From Meishania litoralis (GTDB lineage: Bacteria > Bacteroidota > Bacteroidia > Flavobacteriales > Flavobacteriaceae), in the NCBI RefSeq assembly GCF_042611095.1, contig NZ_JBHFPV010000001.1:1972380-2036379 (forward strand): DNA of 64,000 nucleotides, given 5' to 3'. Positions 1 to 8,284 of the stretch are shown piece after piece. The position numbers were made by a program, and so were the translations under genes. Below the pieces are notes generated by a model. It made no database searches, had not been told where the DNA came from, and saw only the letters and a program-made list of their open reading frames with translations. The stretch's first letter is position 1; each line of letters opens with the position of its first letter.

Positions 1-2
1 AC

Positions 3-2642
3 GGCAACCCTTCCGACACCGAAATTTATAACTCAACTATCGAAATGACCGATTTTTCGGCCTACAATACCCTTTCCGCAGACTACATTATTAGCCTAAG
101 GGTACAGACCGATACAGGTGTTTGGTCAGAACCTTTCTACCGAACCTTGAACATTACACATGACACTACAAATCCCACAATTGCCGCCACTCCAGAAAAC
201 GGTGCCATTGACACCAATACGGATATTCTGTTAACGTTTCAAGACGAAAATAGTGGTAGTGGTTTCGACGTACAACGATATGTATTGGTTCAAGATGTAA
301 ATCCACCGGCATCTGGTGCCGCCAGTTGGAGTTCGTGGAGCAACAGCCAATCAAAAAATGTATCCTTTTCGAACGGAGGAACCGGATGGTACATACATGC
401 AGAGGCGAAGGACAACGCGGCGAATACCCAAACCGCTACCTTTGGGCCATATGACCTTACCCTAGTGGTTTCTGCAGACGATGATCTCGCCATTGTCGAC
501 GAAGATTCGGTTACCGATCCCATAGATGTACTGTATAACGATGTTTACGATAACAACAATTCGCCCTTGATTACCATTATTACACAAGGAACCAAAGGTA
601 ATGCCGTAGTGAATGGAAGTAATCAAGTTATATATACTCCGAACGAAAACGAAAACGGCACCGATGTGGTAGTATATGAATTGGACGACTCGGGTACTAA
701 GGTAACGGCCAATATAACAATTTCCATCACCGCAATAGACGACGAACCGACTGCCGTAGCCGATGATTTTATATTGGATGAAAATGCGACCCTTAACGAA
801 GACGTATCTGTTAACGATATTGAGATTGACGATGACGACAGAATATATTACCTGGTAGATTCACCAACCCATGACGCCTCATTCTCCTTTAATGGTGACG
901 GTTCGTTCACTTATGTACACGATGGTGATGAATCAAGTACGGATTCTTTTACCTATAACTTTGAAGACGCGTTTTCCTTTTCCGAAACCGTAACCGTGAC
1001 CTTGAACATAAACCCGATCAACGATATTCCCACAGGTGGAGACGTTTCAATAGAGGCCATTGAGAATTTACCATATACGTTCGCCGTGACCGACTTCATT
1101 TTTTCTGACGAGGATCCCGGTGATTCCTTCAATGGAATACAAATTATTGCATTGCCTTCGAATGGAACATTGACCTATAACGGTTCTGCGGTGCAGACCA
1201 ATGATATGATCGATGATATAACTTTATTGGGGTATACGCCAAATTCGAATGAATTCGGCTCAAATTACACCTCATTTTCCTTTAAGGTAAAAGATGGGTC
1301 AGATACTGTCAGCAATGAATCCTATACGCTGAATATTGATACCTTGGAGGATACTGACGGAGACGGTAACCCTGATATACAAGATACCGATGACGACAAC
1401 GACGGAACACCCGATACGGAGGACAATTTCCCCAAAGATCCCAATGAGGATACCGACACCGACGGCGACGGCACGGGCGACAACGCCGATACCGATGACG
1501 ACAACGACGGAACACCCGATACGGAGGACGATTTCCCCAAAGATCCCAATGAGGATTCCGACACCGACGGCGACGGCACGGGCGATAATGCCGATACCGA
1601 TGACGACAATGATGGAACACCCGATACGGAGGACGATTTCCCCAAAGATCCCAATGAGGATGCCGACACCGACGGCGACGGCACGGGCGACAACGCCGAT
1701 ACCGATGACGACAACGACGGAACACCCGATACGGAGGACGATTTCCCCAAAGATCCCAATGAGGATGCCGACACCGACGGCGACGGCACGGGCGACAACG
1801 CCGATACCGATGACGACAACGACGGAACACCCGATACGGAGGACGATTTCCCCAAAGATCCCAATGAGGATACCGACACCGACGGCGACGGCACGGGCGA
1901 CAACGCCGATACCGATGACGACAACGACGGAACACCCGATACGGAGGACGATTTCCCCAAAGATCCCAATGAGGATTCCGATGCCGATGGAGATGGTATT
2001 GGAGACAATACCGATGATGACGATGACAACGACGGTGTTACCGATACTGACAATGACGGTGACGGACTTGGGGACAACGTGGATACCGATGACGATAATG
2101 ACGGTATTTCGGATGATGAGGACGATTTTCCAAACGACGCTTCGGAAACCATTGATACCGATGGCAATGGAATTGGAAATAATTCCGATACCGATGACGA
2201 TGGCGACGGATATTCGGACGAAGTTGAATCAGCAGAGGGAAGCGATCCCTTAGACGACCAGAGTATTCCCTTGGATACCGATGGGGACGGTATTCCAGAC
2301 AATAACGACACCGATGACGACAACGACGGCGTAACAGATAGTGCTGATGCGTTCCCCACCGATAAAGAACCTTCTTTGGTACCTGCTCAAGCTTTTACGC
2401 CCAATGGCGATGGAAACAATGATGCTTGGATTATTCCAGGAATCGACAACTATCCAAATAATAAGGTAACGGTATATAATCGATGGGGCCATAAAGTCTT
2501 CGCCACTATCTCGTACCGTAATGATTGGGAAGGTTTCTACAAAGACAGAAGGGAAAAACTACCTGCGGGCTCGTACATGTATATAATAGACCTAGGGGAC
2601 GGTAATGCTCCCCTTCAAGGTTGGATTTTCATAAACTATTAA
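3..2642 (+). CDS. Giant secreted Ca-binding repeat protein with T9SS type B sorting domain (5' partial)
   Basis: The frame is open to the left window edge, so the true start lies upstream; the first in-window ATG is at 45. From that Met, residues 1-140 are Ig/fibronectin-like, about 145-430 are bacterial Ig/cadherin-like modules with the recurring AIDDEPTAVADD and NPINDIP linkers, about 437-775 are thrombospondin type 3 calcium-binding repeats (DTDGDGTGDN, DTDDDNDG), and the last 85 residues (AFTPNGDGNNDAW ... YNRWGHKVF) are the gliding-motility CHU_C domain. That C-terminal domain is the established type B signal for type IX secretion, so the protein is probably exported to the cell surface or medium. 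A PorP/SprF gene follows after 31 bp, the usual partnership. Function beyond adhesion or surface structure is not visible. Confidence 0.9.
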   Translation, partial: GNPSDTEIYNSTIEMTDFSAYNTLSADYIISLRVQTDTGVWSEPFYRTLNITHDTTNPTIAATPENGAIDTNTDILLTFQDENSGSGFDVQRYVLVQDVNPPASGAASWSSWSNSQSKNVSFSNGGTGWYIHAEAKDNAANTQTATFGPYDLTLVVSADDDLAIVDEDSVTDPIDVLYNDVYDNNNSPLITIITQGTKGNAVVNGSNQVIYTPNENENGTDVVVYELDDSGTKVTANITISITAIDDEPTAVADDFILDENATLNEDVSVNDIEIDDDDRIYYLVDSPTHDASFSFNGDGSFTYVHDGDESSTDSFTYNFEDAFSFSETVTVTLNINPINDIPTGGDVSIEAIENLPYTFAVTDFIFSDEDPGDSFNGIQIIALPSNGTLTYNGSAVQTNDMIDDITLLGYTPNSNEFGSNYTSFSFKVKDGSDTVSNESYTLNIDTLEDTDGDGNPDIQDTDDDNDGTPDTEDNFPKDPNEDTDTDGDGTGDNADTDDDNDGTPDTEDDFPKDPNEDSDTDGDGTGDNADTDDDNDGTPDTEDDFPKDPNEDADTDGDGTGDNADTDDDNDGTPDTEDDFPKDPNEDADTDGDGTGDNADTDDDNDGTPDTEDDFPKDPNEDTDTDGDGTGDNADTDDDNDGTPDTEDDFPKDPNEDSDADGDGIGDNTDDDDDNDGVTDTDNDGDGLGDNVDTDDDNDGISDDEDDFPNDASETIDTDGNGIGNNSDTDDDGDGYSDEVESAEGSDPLDDQSIPLDTDGDGIPDNNDTDDDNDGVTDSADAFPTDKEPSLVPAQAFTPNGDGNNDAWIIPGIDNYPNNKVTVYNRWGHKVFATISYRNDWEGFYKDRREKLPAGSYMYIIDLGDGNAPLQGWIFINY
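1357..1985 (+). repeat. Tandem 105-bp coding repeat (thrombospondin type 3 array)
   Basis: Near-identical copies of a 105-bp unit (35 codons) begin at 1446, 1551, 1656, 1761 and 1866, with a diverging copy from 1971 and a related unit before 1446. Most differences are single bases, for example the codon after the GAGGA motif, which gives Thr, Ser or Ala. The strong DNA identity points to recent expansion, so copy number may vary between strains. The period is a multiple of three, so changes keep the frame. Confidence 0.9.
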
Positions 2643-2673
2643 CCGAAAACTAAAGATACAATACCCTTAAGAC

Positions 2674-3564
2674 ATGAACATAATCCATAAATTACGGTTA
2701 TCGATCGCGGTAATTCTTCTCTCCTTTACGGCCGTTGCCCAACAAGATCCAGGCTACACCTTTTATCGCTATAATATGAATATTTATAACCCGGCCTTTA
2801 CCGGAAGTTCCGAGGGCCCTGAGTTTTCACTGGGAGTCCGAAGTCAGTGGGCTGGGATCAAGGGGGCTCCTGAAAGCCAAAGCGCAATCTTTGGCATGCC
2901 CATGGGCAAAAACATCGGCCTAGGGGTTTCAATTCTAAACGATAGAACTTTTATAGAACGGCAAACATGGCTGGCCGTGGACGTCTCTTACTTTATTGAA
3001 CTAGACGAAAAACACAAACTTTATTTTGGTATCAAGGGAAGCGCAAACTCCTATGATGCCAACACCGATGGTCTGATCACCTACGGTGTCGGTCAAGATG
3101 AAAACTTGGTGAATTACGACAGTCGTTTTACGCCAAATATCGGAATCGGGGCCTATTTAAAACATGACAGATACTTCATATCGCTATCGGCACCAAAAAT
3201 TCTAACTCCCAAACGGCTTCAAGAGAGGGATGGCAATGCATACTTGGGAGTTGACCGTATGCATGCCTATTTGAGCGGGGGCTATAACTTCAAGCTAAGT
3301 AAATCGTTAAACTTGGAAACTATGGGGATGCTTCGGTACGTAGATGCTTCACCCTTGTCTTTGGAAGTAACGGGCATTTTTGATTTCGGCCAACGTTTCG
3401 AAATCGGGGCTTCTTACAGATACGATGAAAGCATAAGTGGACTGTGCTTGTTCAATATCAGCAGCGGATTCAATATAGGATACGCATATGAAACCTCGGT
3501 ACAGAACTCGATCGATGGCCTAGACAATAATACACACGAGCTTTTCATGAATTTGAGACTTTGA
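2674..3564 (+). CDS. PorP/SprF family type IX secretion membrane protein
   Basis: This 296-residue protein has a signal peptide (residues 1-23, ending TAVAQ) and then the family hallmark YNMNIYNPAFTGS near residue 33. The rest is rich in alternating hydrophobic strands, as expected of an outer-membrane beta barrel. PorP/SprF proteins act with type B type IX cargo in anchoring or exporting the large surface proteins encoded beside them; here the cargo gene ends 31 bp upstream on the same strand, so they probably form one transcript. The chain ends in a typical outer-membrane pattern (LFMNLRL). Family assignment is firm; the link to this particular cargo is inferred from position. Confidence 0.9.
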   Translation: MNIIHKLRLSIAVILLSFTAVAQQDPGYTFYRYNMNIYNPAFTGSSEGPEFSLGVRSQWAGIKGAPESQSAIFGMPMGKNIGLGVSILNDRTFIERQTWLAVDVSYFIELDEKHKLYFGIKGSANSYDANTDGLITYGVGQDENLVNYDSRFTPNIGIGAYLKHDRYFISLSAPKILTPKRLQERDGNAYLGVDRMHAYLSGGYNFKLSKSLNLETMGMLRYVDASPLSLEVTGIFDFGQRFEIGASYRYDESISGLCLFNISSGFNIGYAYETSVQNSIDGLDNNTHELFMNLRL

Positions 3565-3799
3565 AAAAAGAGGTTCGAACGTTCATTGATATAATGTAAG
3601 TCTAAAACCTTAACATGACTTTCAATTATTTTTGCAAAAAACAGGTCGTTACTTTCATAATTTTGAATTACTGCTTTTTTCCAATTGTTTTATTGTCAAA
3701 AGTTGGCCAATTTCCAAGTATTGATTGTCCGTGAGTTGTTGTCAAACTCAAAGGTATTTAAAAAGTATAAAAAAATGTTGCATGGTTATCGGTTGTTTT

Positions 3800-4221
3800 T
3801 TAAGTATTTGTAGTTTTTCTTTCTCTGTTCAAACCATTAAGGGTAATTATTAAAAACACTAAAGAAATTAACTCAAAAAATATTCTTAACCAATACCATT
3901 CTTCCCAAGTGTTTAAAACCGACTTCAATTGATTTGTATCAAATGCTTTTGTATATAATATTTGATTAGTTTCTTCAAAGTAGATGTATAAGATGACAAT
4001 AATCAAAAAACCAAATAAAGCCGATACGATGCAAGATTTTAAAGGCTCCGACTTTTTTTATAGCAATAAATACTTAGGCTAACAGGAATTAAAACAGCTA
4101 TAATGGTTAGAAAAGTATGGAAACTGACTATCAAAGATCCAAATGCAGTGTAATAGTCATAAAATTCTGCTTTGGATAAAGATTTCCAATATGGAACCAA
4201 TAAAATGACCCCGCTAATTTT
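3800..4221 (-). pseudogene. Broken DUF1772-like membrane protein (truncated and frameshifted)
   Basis: Two frames together give one plausible four-helix membrane protein. The upstream part (from 4221) reads ISGVILLVPYWKSLSK and continues to SIYCYKK, then hits a stop. The other frame continues KSEPLKSCIVSALFGF and runs to a natural end at 3800. The switch falls at a run of seven T (A on the coding strand) at 4053-4059, and adding one base restores the frame. The 5' end has no start codon: an in-frame TAG lies at 4222-4224, so about 45 N-terminal residues are missing relative to a usual length near 155. The resemblance to DUF1772 (anthrone-oxygenase-like) proteins rests on the C-terminal WEEWYWLRIFFE pattern and is tentative. 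Confidence 0.55.
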
Positions 4222-4250
4222 CTATTTACACACTTTATGAGATAGTCCTA
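4222..4250. mobile_element. Possible solo end of an IS256-type insertion sequence
   Basis: The sequence ATTTACACACTTTATGAGAT, continuing into AGTCC, resembles terminal inverted repeats of IS256-type elements, which often combine a TTTACACAC block with a GAGA-rich tip. It lies exactly where the truncated gene at 3800-4221 loses its reading frame. No transposase and no second end are visible, so this would be a remnant. The resemblance is from memory and is weak. Confidence 0.25.
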
Positions 4251-4320
4251 GGATTTGGGACTTGCAGCACGAAATATGGTTTCGCTCGCTTAAATCCTTT
4301 ATGCAATTGTAAATGAATCA

Positions 4321-5433
4321 CTAGCTTTCAATCTTTAAGAAGTACTCTGATGGGACTGTTCCCATCAAATTTTTGAAAGATTTATTAAATGTTGTTTTGG
4401 AGTTAAAGCCTGCTTCTTGAGCCAGACCAAAAAAAGTGAGTTCCTTGGCTTTATTCGTTTTTGCTAAATCAATAAATTCTTTTATTCGATAATAGTTTAC
4501 GAAATCAAAGAAGTTCATTCCAATTCGTTCATTCAAAAGGCGTGCTAAATCGGGATTGCTAATACCTAGCATTGTCGCCAGTTCAGCCTTCACCAACCTA
4601 CTGTTCAAATACGGCTTTTTGGCAATCATCATTTCTTCTAGCTTTAACTTTAAATCGTTCAAATCTTGGCTGTCCAGTTTCGATTGACTGTATTTTTTTT
4701 GAGTTAGTTGCACGGCTCGTATTCGGAACAAGTCAGGTGCAATCATTCCATAATAGGCTATAAAAAGAATAATGAAGGTAATAGCCAGCCAAATGAATTT
4801 TCGAGCTTCGCGCTCAAAGGCTTCCGGTCCAAAAAGGCTTCCGGTATAAACCACTATCCAGACCAATAGACAGACTCCTATCGCTATCAAAAAATTGAAG
4901 AAGAACTGTATTTTAAGGCTATAACTCAATTCGTTTTTCAACCTTTCCTTAAATCGGACAAATTGTCGCAGTCCCAAGAACCAATAGGTACAATTAAATA
5001 GTAATCCAATGGCCACTAGAACATTTACAATGGCATATAATTCCCCTGTTTGTATTCTGGCAACAATTACCTCATTCGAAGGCACTATAAAATAAAAAGT
5101 AACAAAAAGTATGTAGGCGATACCCGGTAAATAGTGTACCAAATCTTTTGCCGTAAAACGTGTATTGGTTAATGACGACTTTGTAAAAAGATATACGGTC
5201 GAACCAAAAAGTAAAATTGCAAACTCTGAAATAGTGATCAGTCTAAAATTTTCTCCGAAGACCTTAGTCGTATACAGAACCCTACCCAATAAACCGAGGA
5301 AAAGTACCAATATCAAAAAGACGATATACCCATTACTGTTTTTACGGTTTTTCGCAGAAAACGAATACACCGACAATAGAAATAGGCTTAGAAAAAAACC
5401 AAAATACACCAACTGATTTGCGAATATTTCCAT
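4321..5433 (-). CDS. AraC family transcriptional regulator with N-terminal membrane domain
   Basis: The 370-residue protein starts with about seven hydrophobic segments (residues 5-245), then a linker, and ends with an AraC-type double helix-turn-helix (about 265-368). The second HTH shows the usual pattern in FFGLAQEAGFNSKTTFNKSF and GTVPSEY. Membrane-bound AraC regulators of this layout are common in Flavobacteria and are thought to respond to envelope or external signals. The ligand and target are unknown; the secreted-protein gene 48 bp upstream on the same strand could share its transcript. Confidence 0.85.
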   Translation of the reverse strand: MEIFANQLVYFGFFLSLFLLSVYSFSAKNRKNSNGYIVFLILVLFLGLLGRVLYTTKVFGENFRLITISEFAILLFGSTVYLFTKSSLTNTRFTAKDLVHYLPGIAYILFVTFYFIVPSNEVIVARIQTGELYAIVNVLVAIGLLFNCTYWFLGLRQFVRFKERLKNELSYSLKIQFFFNFLIAIGVCLLVWIVVYTGSLFGPEAFEREARKFIWLAITFIILFIAYYGMIAPDLFRIRAVQLTQKKYSQSKLDSQDLNDLKLKLEEMMIAKKPYLNSRLVKAELATMLGISNPDLARLLNERIGMNFFDFVNYYRIKEFIDLAKTNKAKELTFFGLAQEAGFNSKTTFNKSFKNLMGTVPSEYFLKIES

Positions 5434-5481
5434 AACCTAAAGAAGGCTGGCAAGTATAAGGTAACTTGCCAGCGTAATTAT

Positions 5482-6174
5482 TTATTTAATAATAAATTGA
5501 TTCACGTTCTGTATTCCCTTTTTTTCCATTTTCATACTTGCCTTTGCGAAAGCATCAAAGGCCACTCTATCCTTCCACTCGGTTAATACAACGTAATCGG
5601 GTTTATACATGTATCCTACAGAAGACATGGCATCATTTAGTTCTAACATTACTTTGCCTCCATTGCTTTTGGCCTTGTTTAGCCATTCTTTCTTAAAGTT
5701 TGTAAAGCTATCACTACCATCTTTCCAATAGGCCGTAGCTACGATTACCTTATCCGGATTAATATCAAAGGAAATGTCTTTGTCCATTTCATAAAAAGCT
5801 AAATAAAAAGACGACCACATAGCTCTTCTCTGCTCATGAAAATCGGGTACTTCTATAGTAATCTCACTTAAGAACTTCTTTCTGCTGGCTAAATTTTTCC
5901 ATTTGCCGAAAACAAAAGAGCTTGGTTGATAACCACCTTGTAGAGTCTCTGTCACTGCCAACAAAGGTTGAGGCTCGTATCCTGTTTTTAAAGCAAATGC
6001 AAAAGCCGTCTCCTTATATTTTGGGAACAGTTTGCCCATTTCAGGTTTTCCTGTAAAAAGCAAAATATCAAGAACCTCCCCCTTTTTAAAGGACAACGTC
6101 TTTGATTGTGCGTTCACTAGTGTTCCAGCTAAAAATAAAGCAATTACTAAGAGCATTGATTTTGTTTGTTTCAT
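5482..6174 (-). CDS. Secreted protein with dimeric alpha-beta barrel-like C-terminus
   Basis: This is a 230-residue protein with a clear signal peptide (MKQTKSMLLVIALFLAGTL, cleaved near NAQ). The C-terminal third (PDYVVLTEWKDRVAFDAFAK ... INQ-like ending) has the strand-helix-strand look of ferredoxin-like dimeric alpha-beta barrel (ABM/NIPSNAP-type) domains, in which a YxxLTEW strand is followed by a helix. I do not recognise the N-terminal part. It is followed by an AraC regulator and preceded by the two-component genes, all on the minus strand, so it may belong to the same response. No enzymatic residues are evident. Confidence 0.6.
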   Translation of the reverse strand: MKQTKSMLLVIALFLAGTLVNAQSKTLSFKKGEVLDILLFTGKPEMGKLFPKYKETAFAFALKTGYEPQPLLAVTETLQGGYQPSSFVFGKWKNLASRKKFLSEITIEVPDFHEQRRAMWSSFYLAFYEMDKDISFDINPDKVIVATAYWKDGSDSFTNFKKEWLNKAKSNGGKVMLELNDAMSSVGYMYKPDYVVLTEWKDRVAFDAFAKASMKMEKKGIQNVNQFIIK

Positions 6175-6250
6175 ACTATAAATTTTAAGTTTTAAATTAA
6201 TCCCGCTAATGTAAAATGGACTTAAAACGGAACAAAGAAAAACGCCTTGC

Positions 6251-6279
6251 TATGGGTTCGTATACGGTATACACCCATG
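6251..6279 (-). other. Hairpin between response regulator and secreted-protein gene
   Basis: An interrupted inverted repeat (ATGGGT ... GTATA-CGG-TATAC ... ACCCAT) lies 20 bp beyond the full-length end of the LytTR gene and about 77 bp before the next start. On the minus strand a short T run occurs about 9 bases later, so it could be a weak terminator or a regulator site. Confidence 0.4.
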
Positions 6280-6298
6280 TTTTATAGGAACTTTAGGC

Positions 6299-7006
6299 TT
6301 AAAGAGATTTCAGAAAGGGAACGATATTTTCTTTATAATTGGTTCCGATGGGGATTTCCATTCTACCGATTTCCACATCGTTTTTAGTGTAGGCCGTAAT
6401 TTTTTAGGTGTTTACAATATAAGATCTGTGCAATCGAACAAAACGATTGTCTACACGGTTTTCAAAAGCCGAAATACTTTCTTTTACCATCAAAGGCTCT
6501 TGTTCTTTTAAATGGATTTTGATATAGTCTTTAAGGCTTTCTACATATTCGATATCATCAAAAATAACCTTGATCTGTTTTTTGGCTTTATTCACAAAAA
6601 GAAAGTCGTTCCGACTAGTGGGTGTTGCCTCGAAATCTGTCTCTGGGTTTTGTACTTGTTTTAAAAACTTCTGCACCCCCTGAAAGAAGCGTTCAAAAAA
6701 AATGGGTTTTAAGAGATAGTCCAGTGCATTGAGTTCAAAGCCATCCAAGGCATAATCCCTGTAAGCGGTAGTGAAAATTACTTGAGGTTTGTGAATCAGG
6801 TTTTTAAAAAAATCGGTCCCTTTAAGAAAGGGCATTTCTATATCTAGAAACAAAAGGTCTATTTGCTCTTTGCCCAATATGGAACTTGCTTCAATAGCAC
6901 TTGTACAAGAAGAAACCAGTTCAAAATCGGGCATTTTGTCAAGATACCCTTCCAACAATTCCCTTGCCAAAGGCTCATCATCTATGATAAGGCATTTGTA
7001 ACTCAT
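6299..7006 (-). pseudogene. LytTR response regulator with an in-frame TAA stop
   Basis: The reading frame encodes a receiver domain (residues 1-120; acidic pocket IIDDE, phosphorylation site in LFLDIEMP) and a LytTR DNA-binding domain (about 135-235). Translation stops at a TAA (complement of 6404-6406) after RLHRSYIVNT, giving 200 residues. The same frame then continues with conserved-looking LytTR sequence (KITAYTKNDVEIGRMEIPIG ...) to a second stop at 6299-6301, for a total of about 235 residues, the normal family length. A single A-to-T change in a Lys codon would explain it. Its kinase gene overlaps by 4 bp and looks intact. The short protein lacks the last strands of the DNA-binding domain and may be inactive, or the base may be a sequencing error. 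Confidence 0.85.
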
Positions 7007-8070
7007 GCAAGATTCAGTTTAAGATTGGCCGAAAAGGAGCTGGCCGTGTTTTCTATAATCAAATCGTACGCCTTTGGATACAGTAGTTCCAATTGCTTTT
7101 TTATATTGGCAAGCCCAATAGGTTCTCTTTTCTCCTTTGTATCAATAACTTTTGGTTTACTGTTCTCTACCTTAAACAGTAACCGTTCTTCTTTTTTTGA
7201 GATATTGATGTCAATGTTCGCTTGATTCATTTCATTGGCCACACCATGCTTGAATGCATTTTCCACAAAGGTCAGTAATAATAGGGGGGCCACTTTTTCT
7301 CGACCTGTTACATTTTTACTGAATGAGATTTTTACTCTATCAGCATATCTAATTTTCTCCAGGGACAAATAGTTTTCTATAAGTTCGATTTCTTTATTGA
7401 GTGAGACAAACTCATCATTACAACGATATAAAATATAATCCAGAATTTCTGATAGCTTCTGAATCACCTTAGGGGTATCGTCAGATTTTTTTAATGCCAA
7501 AGCATAGAGATTGTTCAAAGTATTAAATAAAAAATGAGGATTTAACTGATTCTTCAACGCTGCCAACTCTGCAGTTTTCTTTTGTTCGTTCAGCTTTAGC
7601 AATCGCTGTTTTTCCACATATAATTTAAATACCAACAGCAGTAATGTGGGATACAATAAATACAAGGATTTTGACACAAACTCACTAATGTTAGTCAATC
7701 TTCCCAAGAACGAAGCGTCATCAAATCGCTTCACATAATTAGCATAGGTACCAGGAAAGGTTGGCTCAAAATAGTAAATGAAAATCAAGTTGCATACAAC
7801 ATAAAAAACCAACAAAGTGGCGGTTATGGCAAGCACGAAGATTTTATTTTTTCCTTTGTTGAGCAAATACTTAATTAGGTATTCAATAATGATATAGGCC
7901 AGTAGAATTTGCAGAACTACGCGAATACCAAAAGTGATAAATAATTCGGAAGAGGTGGTGTAGTACCAACTGGAAGTAGCCGCTGAAAAAGCAAAAATGA
8001 GCACTCCAAAAATCAAATATTTGAATTTTGAAGCTTCTAAATACCCCTGTATTTGCTGTAGCATTAACAT
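7003..8070 (-). CDS. LytS/YehU-type sensor histidine kinase
   Basis: The 355-residue protein has four predicted membrane segments (about residues 15-145), a short coiled stretch (VEKQRLLKLNEQKKTAEL), and the His_kinase domain with the phospho-acceptor region LNPHFLFNTLNNLYALAL, followed by the ATP-binding part (LLLLTFVENAFKHG, GLANIKKQLELLY). This family pairs with LytTR response regulators, and the partner gene follows with a 4-bp overlap, so they are cotranscribed. The stimulus is unknown. The divergent TonB-type receptor gene on the other side may be a target. Confidence 0.92.
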   Translation of the reverse strand: MLMLQQIQGYLEASKFKYLIFGVLIFAFSAATSSWYYTTSSELFITFGIRVVLQILLAYIIIEYLIKYLLNKGKNKIFVLAITATLLVFYVVCNLIFIYYFEPTFPGTYANYVKRFDDASFLGRLTNISEFVSKSLYLLYPTLLLLVFKLYVEKQRLLKLNEQKKTAELAALKNQLNPHFLFNTLNNLYALALKKSDDTPKVIQKLSEILDYILYRCNDEFVSLNKEIELIENYLSLEKIRYADRVKISFSKNVTGREKVAPLLLLTFVENAFKHGVANEMNQANIDINISKKEERLLFKVENSKPKVIDTKEKREPIGLANIKKQLELLYPKAYDLIIENTASSFSANLKLNLA

Positions 8071-8169
8071 CTTATTTTTTATTAAAGATAATTCCTTTTT
8101 AGGCGGCTATCATACTTTAGATGACGAACGGGCAGTAACCGATGACCAATAGTCGTTTCACATCGCCTT

Positions 8170-8207
8170 AACGACTTGTCATTACAAATGCATCATTTGA
8201 CAACGTT
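8170..8207. promoter_or_regulatory. Inverted repeat in divergent promoter region, possible operator
   Basis: AACG-ac-TTGTCA and TGACAACGTT form an inverted repeat with a 16-bp centre, between the divergent histidine kinase and TonB-receptor genes. The position suits control of either gene. It is not a perfect match to the usual LytTR direct-repeat site, although AACGTTGGT at 8203-8211 fits one half of it. Confidence 0.35.
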
Positions 8208-8284
8208 GGTTGCCTCTTTGAACACACTTCGCCTAGTGAGCCGTTCCTAACGCTAGATTCGCCCTAAAGTAAAATATTATCCTT

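Noticed and set aside
1309..2359. Long open frames on the minus strand and in another plus frame across the repeat array
   Set aside because: They repeat every 35 codons and are low-complexity (Arg/Cys/His or Ser/Pro), as expected of shadow frames of the TSP3 array. The plus frame with Asp-rich repeats is clearly the real gene.
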